In this document: positions 15,901 to 25,187 of the stretch, piece after piece
Numbering within the stretch: the stretch's first letter is position 1
Layout: each line of letters opens with the position of its first letter
Source: Streptomyces griseus
GTDB taxonomy: Bacteria > Actinomycetota > Actinomycetes > Streptomycetales > Streptomycetaceae
NCBI RefSeq assembly: GCF_900460065.1
Contig: NZ_UAVD01000011.1
Span: 62,001 to 126,000, forward strand
Direction: 5' to 3'
Length of the DNA: 64,000 nt
Position numbers and translations under genes: made by a program
The notes under the pieces: generated by a model
Databases searched by the model: none
Seen by the model: the letters and a program-made list of their open reading frames with translations, nothing else
Told to the model about the DNA's origin: nothing

Positions 15901-18126
15901 ATGGCACCCCGCGAAACGCCGAACGGCCCGAACGACGGTCGCGATCCGCGACTGGCCCCGCCCCTCGCGGACGCGGCGGGCTGGGGGCCGCTCGACATCC
16001 GCGCCGTCGACACCGTGCGGGTGCTGGCGGCGGACGCCGTGCAGAAGGCCGGCCACGGCCACCCGGGCACCGCGATGAGCCTGGCCCCGCTGGCGTACCT
16101 GCTGTTCCAGCAGGTGATGCGGCACGACCCGGCCGACGACCAGTGGCTCGGCCGGGACCGTTTCGTGCTGTCCTGCGGCCACTCCAGCCTCACCCTCTAC
16201 ATCCAGCTGTACCTGAGCGGCTACGGCATGGAGCTGACGGACCTGGAGGCGCTGCGCACCTGGGGTTCCGCCACGCCCGGCCACCCGGAGTACCAGCACT
16301 CCAGGGGCGTCGAGATCACCACCGGGCCGCTGGGGCAGGGGCTCGCCTCCGCCGTGGGCATGGCCATGGCGGCCAGGCGCGAGCGCGGCCTCCTCGACCC
16401 CGACGCCCCGGCCGGCACGAGCCCCTTCGACCACCACGTGTACGTCGTCGCCTCCGACGGCGACCTGATGGAGGGCGTGACGTCCGAGGCCAGTTCCCTG
16501 GCGGGACACCAGGAGCTCGGCAATCTGATCGTCTTCTACGACTCCAACCACATCTCCATCGAGGACGACACCGACATCTCCTTCAGCGAGGACGTCACCG
16601 CGCGCTACGCCGCGTACGGCTGGCAGGTCCAGACGGTCGACTTCACCCGGACCGGCGACTACGTCGAGGACGTCGACGCCCTGCTCGCCGCCGTCGAGGC
16701 CGCGAAGAACGAGCGCGGCCGGCCTTCCCTGATCCTGCTGCGCACGATCATCGGCTGGCCCGCGCCCACCAAGCAGAACACCGGGAAGGCCCACGGGTCG
16801 GCGCTCGGCGACGACGAGGTCGCCGCCACCAAGAAGCTGCTCGGCTTCGACCCGGACGCCGACTTCGCCGTCGAGGACGACGTGCTCGAACACGCGCGTG
16901 CGGTACGGGAGCGGGGCGCCGAGGCCCGTCGTGCCTGGGAGCCCCGCTACCAGGAGTGGCGCTCCGCCCACCCCGAGCGCGCCGCACTCCTCGACCGGCT
17001 CCGGGAACGCAGGTTCCCCGAGGGCTGGAGGGGCAGCCTCCCCGTCTTCGACGCCGATCCCCGGGGCATCGCCACCCGCAAGGCCTCCGGCGACGTGCTC
17101 ACCGCGCTGGCCCCCGTGCTGCCCGAACTGTGGGGCGGCTCGGCCGACCTCGCGGGGAGCAACAACACCACGATGGAGGGCGAGCCGTCCTTCGTACCCG
17201 AGTCCAAGCAGACCGGTGAGTTCCCCGGCAACCCGTACGGCCGCACGCTCCACTTCGGCATCCGCGAGCACGCCATGGGCGCCATCCTCAACGGCATCGC
17301 GCTCCAGAGCCTCACCCGCCCCTACGGCGGTACGTTCCTGATCTTCAGCGACTACATGCGCCCGGCCGTCCGGCTCGCCGCCCTGATGAAGCTCCCGGTC
17401 ACCTACGTCTGGACCCACGACTCCATCGGCCTGGGCGAGGACGGACCCACCCACCAGCCCGTCGAGCAACTGGCCGCCCTCCGCGCGATCCCCGGCCTCG
17501 ACGTCGTGCGGCCCGCCGACGCGAACGAGACCGCTGTGTGCTGGCGCACGGTCCTGGAGCACCACGACCGGCCCGCCGGACTCGCCCTGACCCGCCAGCC
17601 GCTGCCCGTCCTGGAGCGGGGCGGGGGCGACGGCGCGTACGCCTCCGCCGAGGGAGCGGCACGCGGCGGCTACGTCCTCGCCGACAGCCGGGGCGGCACC
17701 CCCGACGTCATCCTCGTCGGCACCGGATCCGAGGTCCACATCGCCCTGGAGGCAAGGGAGTCGCTGGCCGCCGACGGGATCGACGCGCGCGTGGTGTCGA
17801 TGCCCTGCCGCGAGTGGTTCGCCGACCAGCCGGACGCCTACCGGGACGAGGTGCTGCCGCCCGGGGTCCGGGCCCGGGTGAGCGTCGAGGCCGCTGTCGC
17901 CCAGGGCTGGCGGGACGTGGTGGGGGACGCGGGCCGCACGGTGAGCCTGGAGCACTTCGGGGCGTCCGCCCCCTACGAGCGCCTGTACGAGGAGTTCGGC
18001 ATCACGCCCCGCGCCGTCGCCGACGCCGCGCGGGAGAGCGTCCGCGCGGCGTCCGGACCCGTCCGGCCCGGCGGGGAGCGCCACGGCGCGGCCCCGACCG
18101 GAGGCGGTCCGGGGGACATCGGCTAG
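15901..18126 (+). CDS. tkt: Transketolase
   Basis: 741-residue thiamine-diphosphate enzyme moving two-carbon units between sugar phosphates in the pentose phosphate pathway. GHGHPGTAMSLAPLAYLLF is near residue 50. The cofactor motif is SDGDLMEGVTSEASSLAGHQ, ending in a YDSN element near residue 215. The catalytic-glutamate motif GIREHAMGAILNGIALQ is near residue 453, and the C-terminal domain is complete. The start ATG has AGGAGG eight bases upstream. About 40 proline/glycine-rich residues extend beyond the usual C-terminus. It stands apart from other pentose-phosphate genes, so it is probably a second transketolase (inference). Confidence 0.93.
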   Translation: MAPRETPNGPNDGRDPRLAPPLADAAGWGPLDIRAVDTVRVLAADAVQKAGHGHPGTAMSLAPLAYLLFQQVMRHDPADDQWLGRDRFVLSCGHSSLTLYIQLYLSGYGMELTDLEALRTWGSATPGHPEYQHSRGVEITTGPLGQGLASAVGMAMAARRERGLLDPDAPAGTSPFDHHVYVVASDGDLMEGVTSEASSLAGHQELGNLIVFYDSNHISIEDDTDISFSEDVTARYAAYGWQVQTVDFTRTGDYVEDVDALLAAVEAAKNERGRPSLILLRTIIGWPAPTKQNTGKAHGSALGDDEVAATKKLLGFDPDADFAVEDDVLEHARAVRERGAEARRAWEPRYQEWRSAHPERAALLDRLRERRFPEGWRGSLPVFDADPRGIATRKASGDVLTALAPVLPELWGGSADLAGSNNTTMEGEPSFVPESKQTGEFPGNPYGRTLHFGIREHAMGAILNGIALQSLTRPYGGTFLIFSDYMRPAVRLAALMKLPVTYVWTHDSIGLGEDGPTHQPVEQLAALRAIPGLDVVRPADANETAVCWRTVLEHHDRPAGLALTRQPLPVLERGGGDGAYASAEGAARGGYVLADSRGGTPDVILVGTGSEVHIALEARESLAADGIDARVVSMPCREWFADQPDAYRDEVLPPGVRARVSVEAAVAQGWRDVVGDAGRTVSLEHFGASAPYERLYEEFGITPRAVADAARESVRAASGPVRPGGERHGAAPTGGGPGDIG

Positions 18127-18147
18127 CCGGCGGCGCGACCACGTCGT

Positions 18148-18423
18148 TCAGGGCCTGCGGCCGCGGAAGGTGCGCCGCAGGTCGTTCACCCACGCGTCGG
18201 GGTTCTCCCAGGGGATGAAGTGGCCCCCGTGGTCGTGGGCGGTGACGTTGACGTGGTTGAACCAGTCCGCCTGCGGGCCGTTCCGGAACGCCCGGACGCG
18301 CTCGTCGGCGGTGCGGACCCCGGGCGGGTTCTCGTGACGGACGAGGGTGAGGCCCACCGGGGCCTGGACGACCGGGGTGCGGTCGTGGGAGCGGGAGGAG
18401 ACGGGAGACGGCGCTGTCACCAA
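18148..18423 (-). pseudogene. Remnant of an epoxide hydrolase (C-terminal fragment)
   Basis: A 91-codon frame whose last 65 or so residues (APVGLTLVRHENPP; DWFNHVNVTAHDHGGHFIPW; ending WVNDLRRTFRGR) match the C-terminal end of alpha/beta-hydrolase epoxide hydrolases, including the catalytic histidine in GGHF. The N-terminal domain, nucleophile elbow and cap are missing. Upstream the similarity stops within a few dozen bases. The intact enzyme is nearly 400 residues, so this is a truncated relic, not a functional enzyme. Confidence 0.7.
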
Positions 18424-18489
18424 AAGACTTCCCCACCGCCTTCCGCACGCTCAGGCCTCCGCGCCGGCGTCAGGGCCAGGACCCCGGCG

Positions 18490-19560
18490 CTACCCGCGCA
18501 GGTCGTCCCTGGCCTGCGCCGCCAGGTCCGGGAAGTCCGTCACCACCGCGTCCACGCCCTGCCCGTAGTGGAAGGCGTACTCGGCGAACGCGTCCCCGAA
18601 GGCGGTGGGCGCGCTGCCCCGGCGGTACGCGGCCGGGAGGTACTGGTTCTCCGCCCGGAAGGTGTACGCGCCGACCTTCAGGCCCGCCGCGTGGGCGTCC
18701 GCCAGCAGCGTGCCCGGCGGGACCAGCGAGGACTTGTCCGGGCCGATCCACTGCGCGTACGAGGCGATCTCGCGGAGCCCGGCCGGGGTCATCATGTCCC
18801 GGTAGGCGACCCCGTGCCCGTACGGGCCGCCGCTCGTGCCCAGCGCCTGCCACAGCGGGAGGCCGAGCCGTGCCGCGGCCACCCGGCGCAGGCTGGTGGG
18901 CTCGAAGGACTGGACGACGCAGTCCCGGGCCGTCAGCCGGTTCCGCCGGATCACCCGGATCAGCTCCTCCTCCAGCGGCAGGCCGATCGAGCGGAAGTAC
19001 GTCGGGTGCTTCGTCTCCGGGAACACCGCGATCCGCCGGCCCGACTCCCAAGACAGCCGCCGGGCCAGGTCGATCACCTCCTGGAAGGTCATCACCGAGC
19101 CCCGCCCGTCGAAGACCGTGTTGCGGTCGCGGACCAGCGGAAGCCGCTCCACCGTGCGCAGCGTCCTCAGCTCCCGCAGGAGGAAGTCCTCGGTGAACCA
19201 GCCGGTCACCGCCTTGCCGTCGACCGTCTTCGTGGTGCGGCGGTCGGCGAACTCGGGGCGTCCGGCGACGTCCGTCGTGCCGCCGATCTCGTTCTCGTGC
19301 CGTACGACCAGGACGTGGTCCTTCGTCGGCACGAGGTCCGGCTCGATCCAGTCGGCCCCGGCCCGTACGGCATAGGTGTAGGCGTCGGCGGTGTGCTCGG
19401 GCCGCCAGCCGGCCGCCCCGCGGTGCCCGATGACCAGGGGCCCCGACCGGTGGTGGGGACGACGTCCGTCGGCGGGTGCGGCGACGGCCGGGGCGGTGGC
19501 CGCCGCGGTGACGGCGGCGGTGGCCAGGAGGATCGAACGGCGCCTGGGGGCAACGGACAT
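18490..19560 (-). CDS. Secreted glycerophosphodiester phosphodiesterase (GlpQ-like)
   Basis: 356 residues. The N-terminus APRRRSILLATAAVTAAATA, followed by AVAA, is a Tat-like signal peptide with a likely cleavage after AVAA, so the enzyme is probably exported. The mature part has the TIM-barrel GDPD motifs HRGAAGWRPEHT, WIEPDLVPT (metal-binding Glu and Asp) and RHEN. It should split glycerophosphodiesters into glycerol-3-phosphate and an alcohol, supplying phosphate and carbon. The start is ATG 19560; the frame is open further upstream, but that part lacks family character. No partner gene is adjacent. Confidence 0.9.
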   Translation of the reverse strand: MSVAPRRRSILLATAAVTAAATAPAVAAPADGRRPHHRSGPLVIGHRGAAGWRPEHTADAYTYAVRAGADWIEPDLVPTKDHVLVVRHENEIGGTTDVAGRPEFADRRTTKTVDGKAVTGWFTEDFLLRELRTLRTVERLPLVRDRNTVFDGRGSVMTFQEVIDLARRLSWESGRRIAVFPETKHPTYFRSIGLPLEEELIRVIRRNRLTARDCVVQSFEPTSLRRVAAARLGLPLWQALGTSGGPYGHGVAYRDMMTPAGLREIASYAQWIGPDKSSLVPPGTLLADAHAAGLKVGAYTFRAENQYLPAAYRRGSAPTAFGDAFAEYAFHYGQGVDAVVTDFPDLAAQARDDLRG

Positions 19561-19699
19561 GACGGCTCCTCGGGTGGGTGGAGCCACCACGGAAGCGAGG
19601 GCGGATGACGGCCCGGCGTACGGTGACCGGCCCCGCGATGTCCTGTTGGCCACGGATGCGGGCGGCGCCGGAACCGCACACCGGAACGCCGGACGCCGA

Positions 19700-19743
19700 A
19701 ACGCCGGGCTCCGCCCCGATCGTACGAGGAGGAGCCCGGCGTT
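19700..19743 (-). terminator. Terminator of the first amino-acid permease
   Basis: Perfect 13-bp arms (AACGCCGGGCTCC and its complement) around an 18-base loop, 26 bases past the permease stop on the minus strand. It separates that gene from the phosphodiesterase downstream. Confidence 0.7.
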
Positions 19744-19768
19744 CGTAGGGGCCGTGCGGGAGCGGGCG

Positions 19769-21235
19769 CTACTTCCGCTGCGCCGGGATCCCGGCCGTGC
19801 CGTCGCCGCCGTCGCCGCTCACGCCGTCACCGCCCCGGCGCCGCTGGCGTACCAGGCCGATGACGATCAGCACGACGGTCAGCCCGCCCGTGGCCAGCAG
19901 CTGGTCCCGGGTGTCCGGCTGGCGCAGCATCAGCAGGAAGATGCCCGCCATGGCCGCCAGGGCGACGATCGTGCCGACGGGGAAGAACCACATCCGCACG
20001 ACCAGCTTCTCGGGCGCCTCCCGTTCGGTGCGGCCGCGCAGGATCAGCTGGGAGGCGGCGATGAAGATCCACACCACCAGGATCACCGCGCCGATCATGT
20101 TCAGCAGCCACGGGAAGACGTCGTCCGGCCGCCAGTAGCTGAGCAGCACGCAGGCGAAGCCGAAGACGGAGGAGAACAGCACGGCGTTGCGCGGCACCCC
20201 GGAGGAGATCTTCCCGAGCACGGCCGGGCCCTGGCCCCGGGCGACCAGCGACCGGGCCATGCGGGACGCGCCGTAGATGTTGGCGTTCATCGCGGAGAGC
20301 AGGGCGATGAGGATGACCACGTTCATGATCTGCGCGGCGGCCCCGATGCCCAGGTGGTCGAGCATCGCGTAGAAGGGGCCGACCTCGGCGACCTTCGGGT
20401 CGTCCCAGGGGACCAGTGTGACGATGACCGCCATCGAGCCGATGTAGAAGACCGCGATGCGCCACATCGCCGTGCGGACGGCCTTCGCGACGCCCCGCAC
20501 CGGGTTCTCGGACTCGGCCGCCGCGATGGTGACGGTCTCCAGACCGCCGTACGCGAAGACGGAGGCGAGGAGTCCGATGATGAAGCCATCCATGCCCTTC
20601 GGCAGGAAGCCGCCGTCGCCCGTGAGGTTGGTGAGACCGGGCGCGTCCGTGTCGGGCAGCACGCCGAGGATCGCCAGCAGACCGAGCACCAGGAACAGCG
20701 TGATCGCGATGACCTTGAGGGCGGCGAACCAGAACTCGAACTCGCCGAAGTTCTTCACGGCGGCCAGGTTCGTCCCGAGGAAGATCACCATGAACAGGGC
20801 GACCCACGCCCACTCCGGCGTTCCCGGCAGCCAGCCGCTGACGATCTGCGCGGCCCCGATGCCCTCCAGGCCCACGGCGACGCAGAGCAGGAACCAGAAG
20901 GACCAGCCCGCGGTGAACCCGGCCCACGGGCCGATCGCCCGCTCGGCGTGCACGGAGAAGGAACCGGACGCCGGATTGGCGGCCGACATCTCGCCGAGCA
21001 TGCGCATCACCATCATGACGAGCAGCCCGGAGATGGCGTACGCGACGACGATCGAGGGCCCCGCCGCGGCGATGCCGGCGCCCGAGCCGACGAACAGCCC
21101 GGCGCCGATCACCCCGCCGAGGGCGATCATCGAGAGGTGGCGCTGCTTGAGTCCGTGGGTGAGCGCGGAGTCCGCCGAGGGGCCGGCGGGGGCCGCGGAG
21201 TCAGCGGTGGGGGGAGACGCGGAGGTCCGAGGCAT
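19769..21235 (-). CDS. Amino acid permease, APC superfamily (AAT/GabP-like), copy A
   Basis: About 488 residues with twelve hydrophobic segments. The family opening is GLKQRHLSMIALGGVIGAGLF (residues about 28-48), followed by MRMLGEMSAANPASGSFSVHAERAIG and the KNFGEFEFWFAALKVI motif before the central helices. Such proteins are proton symporters for amino acids, GABA or related amines. The start is uncertain: ATG 21235 is used, while GTG codons at 21276 and 21301 are in frame; none has a clear ribosome site. It is 120 bases downstream of a close paralogue in the same direction. Substrate unknown. Confidence 0.88.
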   Translation of the reverse strand: MPRTSASPPTADSAAPAGPSADSALTHGLKQRHLSMIALGGVIGAGLFVGSGAGIAAAGPSIVVAYAISGLLVMMVMRMLGEMSAANPASGSFSVHAERAIGPWAGFTAGWSFWFLLCVAVGLEGIGAAQIVSGWLPGTPEWAWVALFMVIFLGTNLAAVKNFGEFEFWFAALKVIAITLFLVLGLLAILGVLPDTDAPGLTNLTGDGGFLPKGMDGFIIGLLASVFAYGGLETVTIAAAESENPVRGVAKAVRTAMWRIAVFYIGSMAVIVTLVPWDDPKVAEVGPFYAMLDHLGIGAAAQIMNVVILIALLSAMNANIYGASRMARSLVARGQGPAVLGKISSGVPRNAVLFSSVFGFACVLLSYWRPDDVFPWLLNMIGAVILVVWIFIAASQLILRGRTEREAPEKLVVRMWFFPVGTIVALAAMAGIFLLMLRQPDTRDQLLATGGLTVVLIVIGLVRQRRRGGDGVSGDGGDGTAGIPAQRK

Positions 21236-21355
21236 GGACGGGCTCTGTTCGGTAGCTGAGACAAGGGACGAACCCACAGTCTGAGCATCCGCACCGCTCA
21301 CAGGGAACCGGTGTCCGCTATACGGTCACCAGGCTCACACATGGTGTACACCCGC

Positions 21356-22804
21356 CTACCCGTCGGTGGAGACCGCATCCCCGCGCCGCTCCCGCCACTG
21401 CCGACCCACCGCCACCAGCAGTACCAGCGCCGTCGCCCCGGCCGACCACAGCACCTGCGGGCGCGCCGCCTCGTCGGTCAGCATGAGCACCAGCACCCCG
21501 AACAGCCCGGCCAGCGTCAGCCAGGTCAGATACGGGAACCACCACATCCGCAGCGCGAGCGCGTCGGGAGCCTCCTGCTCCAGGCGGGCGCGCAGCCGCA
21601 GCTGGGAGGCGGCGATCAGCGCCCAGACGAACAGCAGGACCGCGCCCACCGAGTTGAGCATGTAGAGGAACACCGTGTCCGGCCACACCAGGTTGAGCAG
21701 GACGGAGACGAAACCGAAGGCCACCGAGGCCAGCACCGCCCGCCGCGGCACCCCGCCCGCCGCTCCCCGGGAGCCCCCGCCCGAGACCTTCAGCAGCCCG
21801 CGCGGCGCCTCCCCGCGCTCCGCCAGCGAGAAGACCATGCGGGAGGAGCCGTACAGATTGGCGTTGAGCGCCGAGAGCAGCGCCACGAACACCACGATGT
21901 TCATGATCTGTCCGGCCGACGGGACCCCGATCGCGTCCAGCACCTTCACGTACGGGCTCAGCCCTGCCCGCTGCGCGGTCCACGGCAGCACGGTCACGAT
22001 CACCAGCATCGAGCCGACGTAGAAGAAGAGGATGCGCACCACCGCGCTGCGCACCGCCCGCCCCACCGCGCGCGCCGGGTCGTCCGTCTCGGCGGCAGCG
22101 ATGGTGACGACCTCCAGGCCGCCGAAGGCGAACACCACCGTCAGCACCCCGGAGACGACCCCGCTCCAGCCGTTCGGCAGGAAGCCGCTCTGGCCGGTCA
22201 GGTTGGCCATCCCGACCGGGTCGGTGTCCGGGAGCAGTCCGAAGACCGCCAGCCCGCCGAGCACCAGGAAGACCACGATCGCCCCGACCTTCAAGGAGGC
22301 GAACCAGAACTCGAACTCACCGAAGTTCTTCACCGCCGTCAGGTTCGCGGCGGTGAACACCACCATGAACAGCAGTACCCACGCCCACGGTTCGACGCCG
22401 GGCACCCAGCCGTGGGCGATCTGCGCCGCGGCCGTCGCCTCCACGGCGAGGACCACCACCAGCAGGAACCAGTACAGCCAGCCGACACTGAATCCGGCCC
22501 ACCGTCCGAGCGCCCGCTCGGCGTGCACGGAGAACGAACCGGAGGCGGGCATCGCGGCGGACATCTCGCCCAGCATCCGCATCACCAGCATCGCGAGCGC
22601 CCCCGCGATCAGATACGAGACCACGATGGCGGGCCCCGCCACCGCGATCCCCGCGCCGGAGCCCACGAACAGCCCCGCCCCGATCACCCCGCCGAGCCCC
22701 AGCATCGTCAGATGGCGCTGCTTGAGCCCGTGCGACAGCGGCTCGGCCGGAACGGCCCCGGACGCGGGAGGAGAAGCCGGGGTGGGGGGAGGGGCCTCGT
22801 GCAT
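21356..22804 (-). CDS. Amino acid permease, APC superfamily (AAT/GabP-like), copy B
   Basis: 482-residue, twelve-segment transporter strongly similar to its neighbour: GLKQRHLTMLGLGGVIGAGLF at the start of TM1, the SGSFSVHAERALGRWAGF loop, and KNFGEFEFWFASLKVGAI. It carries an extra short glycine-rich loop (VSGGGSRGAAGG) between TM8 and TM9. The start is ATG 22804, preceded by only a weak purine-poor ribosome site. The similarity to copy A and the tandem orientation suggest gene duplication. The substrate cannot be given. Confidence 0.9.
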   Translation of the reverse strand: MHEAPPPTPASPPASGAVPAEPLSHGLKQRHLTMLGLGGVIGAGLFVGSGAGIAVAGPAIVVSYLIAGALAMLVMRMLGEMSAAMPASGSFSVHAERALGRWAGFSVGWLYWFLLVVVLAVEATAAAQIAHGWVPGVEPWAWVLLFMVVFTAANLTAVKNFGEFEFWFASLKVGAIVVFLVLGGLAVFGLLPDTDPVGMANLTGQSGFLPNGWSGVVSGVLTVVFAFGGLEVVTIAAAETDDPARAVGRAVRSAVVRILFFYVGSMLVIVTVLPWTAQRAGLSPYVKVLDAIGVPSAGQIMNIVVFVALLSALNANLYGSSRMVFSLAERGEAPRGLLKVSGGGSRGAAGGVPRRAVLASVAFGFVSVLLNLVWPDTVFLYMLNSVGAVLLFVWALIAASQLRLRARLEQEAPDALALRMWWFPYLTWLTLAGLFGVLVLMLTDEAARPQVLWSAGATALVLLVAVGRQWRERRGDAVSTDG

Positions 22805-23151
22805 GGGGGGAGGGTCACTCTCGGATCAGCGGGTAGCGGCGGGGTGTGGCGGGGGCGTTCGGGGGCCGACCAGAGCGAGCTGATCGTTTATGGGGAAGCT
22901 ACAGTCTCGCCGATCCCCGCTCTCCCCGCCAAAATGCGCCCGCGCGCCCCTCACCTCAGTGACGAGCGTCACGCGTCGGAGTGATTGCGGCCCCGGCTTT
23001 GTGTGAATCCCACCAAGGCAGCAACCGCCGCTTTGTGGGCGGCTGATGGTGATCGAGCGTTAACCCGTGGGCTAACGTCGGCGGGAGCCCGACCCCACCC
23101 TGCCCGGCCGGGGGCCCTCTTGGCCCACCTGCCCTCACCCGCGGAGTCCCG
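22805..23151. other. Divergent intergenic region permease B / bioY
   Basis: 347 bases without a gene. An AT-richer patch near 22880-22910 probably holds the permease promoter. A short dyad GTGAC-GAGC-GTCAC lies at 22959-22972. A near-perfect 20-bp palindrome sits at 23058-23077 ahead of bioY. Confidence 0.55.
23058..23077. promoter_or_regulatory. Palindromic candidate operator upstream of bioY
   Basis: CGTTAACCCGTGGGCTAACG: 9-base arms with one mismatch around a GT centre, ending 74 bases before the bioY ATG. A TTAAC/GTTAA-type palindrome suits a dimeric repressor. A biotin regulator (BirA- or BioQ-type) is the obvious guess from context, but I cannot match it to a known consensus. Confidence 0.5.
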
Positions 23152-23745
23152 ATGAGCACTGCTGCCGCCCCCGTCCGCTCCGGAGCGGTCCTCGCCGACC
23201 TGCTGCCCGCAGCCCGGCACCGCTACGCCGTGGACGCGGCCCTCGTCCTCGGCGGCGCGGCCCTGACCGGCATAGCGGCCCAGATCGCCGTCCCGGTCCC
23301 CGGCTCCCCGGTCCCGGTCACCGGCCAGACCTTCGCCGCGCTCCTCATCGGCACCGCGCTGGGCGCCCGCCGCGGCTTCCTCTCCCTCGCGCTGTACGCC
23401 CTCGTCGGCATGGCCGGCGTGCCGTGGTTCGCCGAGGCGTCCTCGGGCTGGAGCATGCCGTCCCTCGGCTATGTCTTCGGCATGCTCCTGGCCGCCACCG
23501 TCGTCGGCGCCCTCGCCCGCCGCGGCGGCGACCGCTCCGTGCCGCGCACCGCGGGCACGATGGTCCTCGGCTCCGCGATCATCTACGCCATCGGCGTGCC
23601 GTACCTGGCGCTCTCCACCGGGATGTCGCTGAGCGCCGCCGTCGCGGCCGGCCTCACCCCGTTCCTGATCGGCGACGCCCTCAAGGCGGCGCTGGCCATG
23701 GGCGTCCTGCCGGCCGCCTGGAAGCTGCTCGGCCGTCGCGGCTGA
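23152..23745 (+). CDS. bioY: Biotin transporter BioY (ECF S component)
   Basis: 197-residue membrane protein with about six hydrophobic segments. The BioY signature is clear: AAQIAVPVPGSPVPVTGQTFAALL, then GARRGFLSLALYALVGMAGVPWF, and the C-terminal ALSTGMSLSAAVAAGLTPFLIGD block with the conserved GD. BioY binds biotin and works alone or with the energy-coupling BioMN module, neither of which is in this window. The start ATG is 75 bases after a palindromic candidate operator. The gene ends 22 bases from the convergent FAD oxidase gene, with no evident hairpin. Confidence 0.95.
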   Translation: MSTAAAPVRSGAVLADLLPAARHRYAVDAALVLGGAALTGIAAQIAVPVPGSPVPVTGQTFAALLIGTALGARRGFLSLALYALVGMAGVPWFAEASSGWSMPSLGYVFGMLLAATVVGALARRGGDRSVPRTAGTMVLGSAIIYAIGVPYLALSTGMSLSAAVAAGLTPFLIGDALKAALAMGVLPAAWKLLGRRG

Positions 23746-23767
23746 CCCGCTTCCCCCACGCGAGGGT

Positions 23768-25075
23768 TCAGCCCTCGTAAGGCCCCCCGAAGAGGCCCGC
23801 CGGATCGTACTGGGAGACCAGGCCGGCGAGCCTCTTCGCCGTTTCCGGCTCATGGAAACCGTGCGTGCGGTCCCCGCCGCCGAAGCAGAAGTTGGCCGCG
23901 CGCCCCTGGACGAGCGGGCCCAGCACTCCGGACACCTCCCCGTACAGCGCGCGCACCGACGGCACGTCCGTCGTGTCCAGTACGGAGATCAGACCCAGCA
24001 GGAACCCGGCGTCCCGGTGGGGCACCGCGCTCGCCGGCTCCGACCGCCCGGCCATGGCCCCGCCGAGATGGGTCAGCTGCACCACGTTCATCATCGGCGC
24101 CCCGGGGCCCGCCAGCTCCAGCACCCGCGCGGCCCGCGCCGCGTCCAGCTCCCGGAGCATCAGCCCCTCCCCGTAGTAGGCGTGCGGGAACGGCGGGTCG
24201 TTGTGGATCGTCGGACTCTGCGCGTACGGCATCTCGCGCAGCGAGTCCGCCAGGGCCGGGCCGATCGCCCGCAGCGGGGCCACCAGCCGCTCGCCCTCGG
24301 CCGCGTCCCCCGTGAACGCCACCCGCACCGAGACGACGTACCGCCCGCGCACCTCCTCGGGCACCTGCGGAAGATCCGGGTAGGGGAGCGCGGCCAGGGA
24401 GGACGTCAGGGTGTCCGGCACGCTCCGGGTCCACTCCAGATAGCGGGCCGCGACCTCGGCCGCCCGCTCCCCGCCGAAGGCGAGAGCACCCCCGTACAGC
24501 CGCTCCACCGCCACCAGTCCGATCTCCAGCGAGGTCACCACCCCCAGCCGCCGACCGCCCCCGCGCAGCCCCCAGAACAGTTCCGGCTCGCGCTCCGGCG
24601 TGACCCGGCGCCGAACCCCGTCGGCGGTCACCACCTCCAGCGCCCGCACATGGTCGGCGGCGTACCCGAACTCCCGGGCCAGGATGCCCAGTCCACCGCC
24701 CAGCGTGTAGGAGACCGCGCCCACCGAGGGCGACGAGCCGTTCAGCGGGGCCAGCCCGTGCGGGAGCGCCGCCGCGGTCACCGCGCCCCAGGTCGCGCCC
24801 GCGCCGACCGTGGCGGTGCGGGAGACCGGATCGACGGTGACGGAGTCCAGGGCGCGGGTGACGACCAGCACGCCGCCCTCCACCGCCCCGGGCAGCCCGT
24901 GCCCGGTGGCATGCGCGGCCAGGCGGAGCCCGTGCCCGGCGGCGTACGCCACGGCCTCCCGCACGTCGTCCGGGGTGCGGGCCTCGACCAGCCGGTCGGG
25001 CCGGATCGGGAAGCCGGTCTGGAACGTGGCGGGACCGGCGGGGACGGCGGTTCCTTCGGCGCCTGCGGAAACCAT
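23768..25075 (-). CDS. FAD-linked oxidase (PCMH/BBE-like family)
   Basis: 435-residue flavoprotein. Residues 20-200 form the PCMH-type FAD domain (FPIRPDRLVEARTPDDVREAV, ATGHGLPGAVEGGVLV, GAGATWGAVTAAALPHGL, GAVSYTLGGGLGILAREFG). The histidine in ATGHG is at the usual place of covalent 8-alpha FAD linkage. The second cysteine link of berberine-bridge enzymes is not seen, and the C-terminus (SQYDPAGLFGG) only loosely matches the BBE tail. Substrates of this family range from sugars to natural-product intermediates. The start ATG at 25075 has AAGGAG somewhat far upstream. No signal peptide. Confidence 0.85.
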   Translation of the reverse strand: MVSAGAEGTAVPAGPATFQTGFPIRPDRLVEARTPDDVREAVAYAAGHGLRLAAHATGHGLPGAVEGGVLVVTRALDSVTVDPVSRTATVGAGATWGAVTAAALPHGLAPLNGSSPSVGAVSYTLGGGLGILAREFGYAADHVRALEVVTADGVRRRVTPEREPELFWGLRGGGRRLGVVTSLEIGLVAVERLYGGALAFGGERAAEVAARYLEWTRSVPDTLTSSLAALPYPDLPQVPEEVRGRYVVSVRVAFTGDAAEGERLVAPLRAIGPALADSLREMPYAQSPTIHNDPPFPHAYYGEGLMLRELDAARAARVLELAGPGAPMMNVVQLTHLGGAMAGRSEPASAVPHRDAGFLLGLISVLDTTDVPSVRALYGEVSGVLGPLVQGRAANFCFGGGDRTHGFHEPETAKRLAGLVSQYDPAGLFGGPYEG

Positions 25076-25121
25076 GAGGGGCGACTCTCCTTCGCTCGCG
25101 TTCTGGGCGGTACGAAGAAAA

Positions 25122-25168
25122 GCCTCCCCGGATTACCTGACATCCTCGGTCAGGTAATCCGGGGAGGC
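25122..25168 (-). terminator. Rho-independent terminator of permease C
   Basis: Perfect 20-bp stem with a 7-base loop, 20 bases after the permease stop on the minus strand, followed on that strand by TTTTCTTC. This is the most canonical intrinsic terminator in the window. Confidence 0.93.
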
Positions 25169-25187
25169 GGGCACCGATCTCCCGGTG

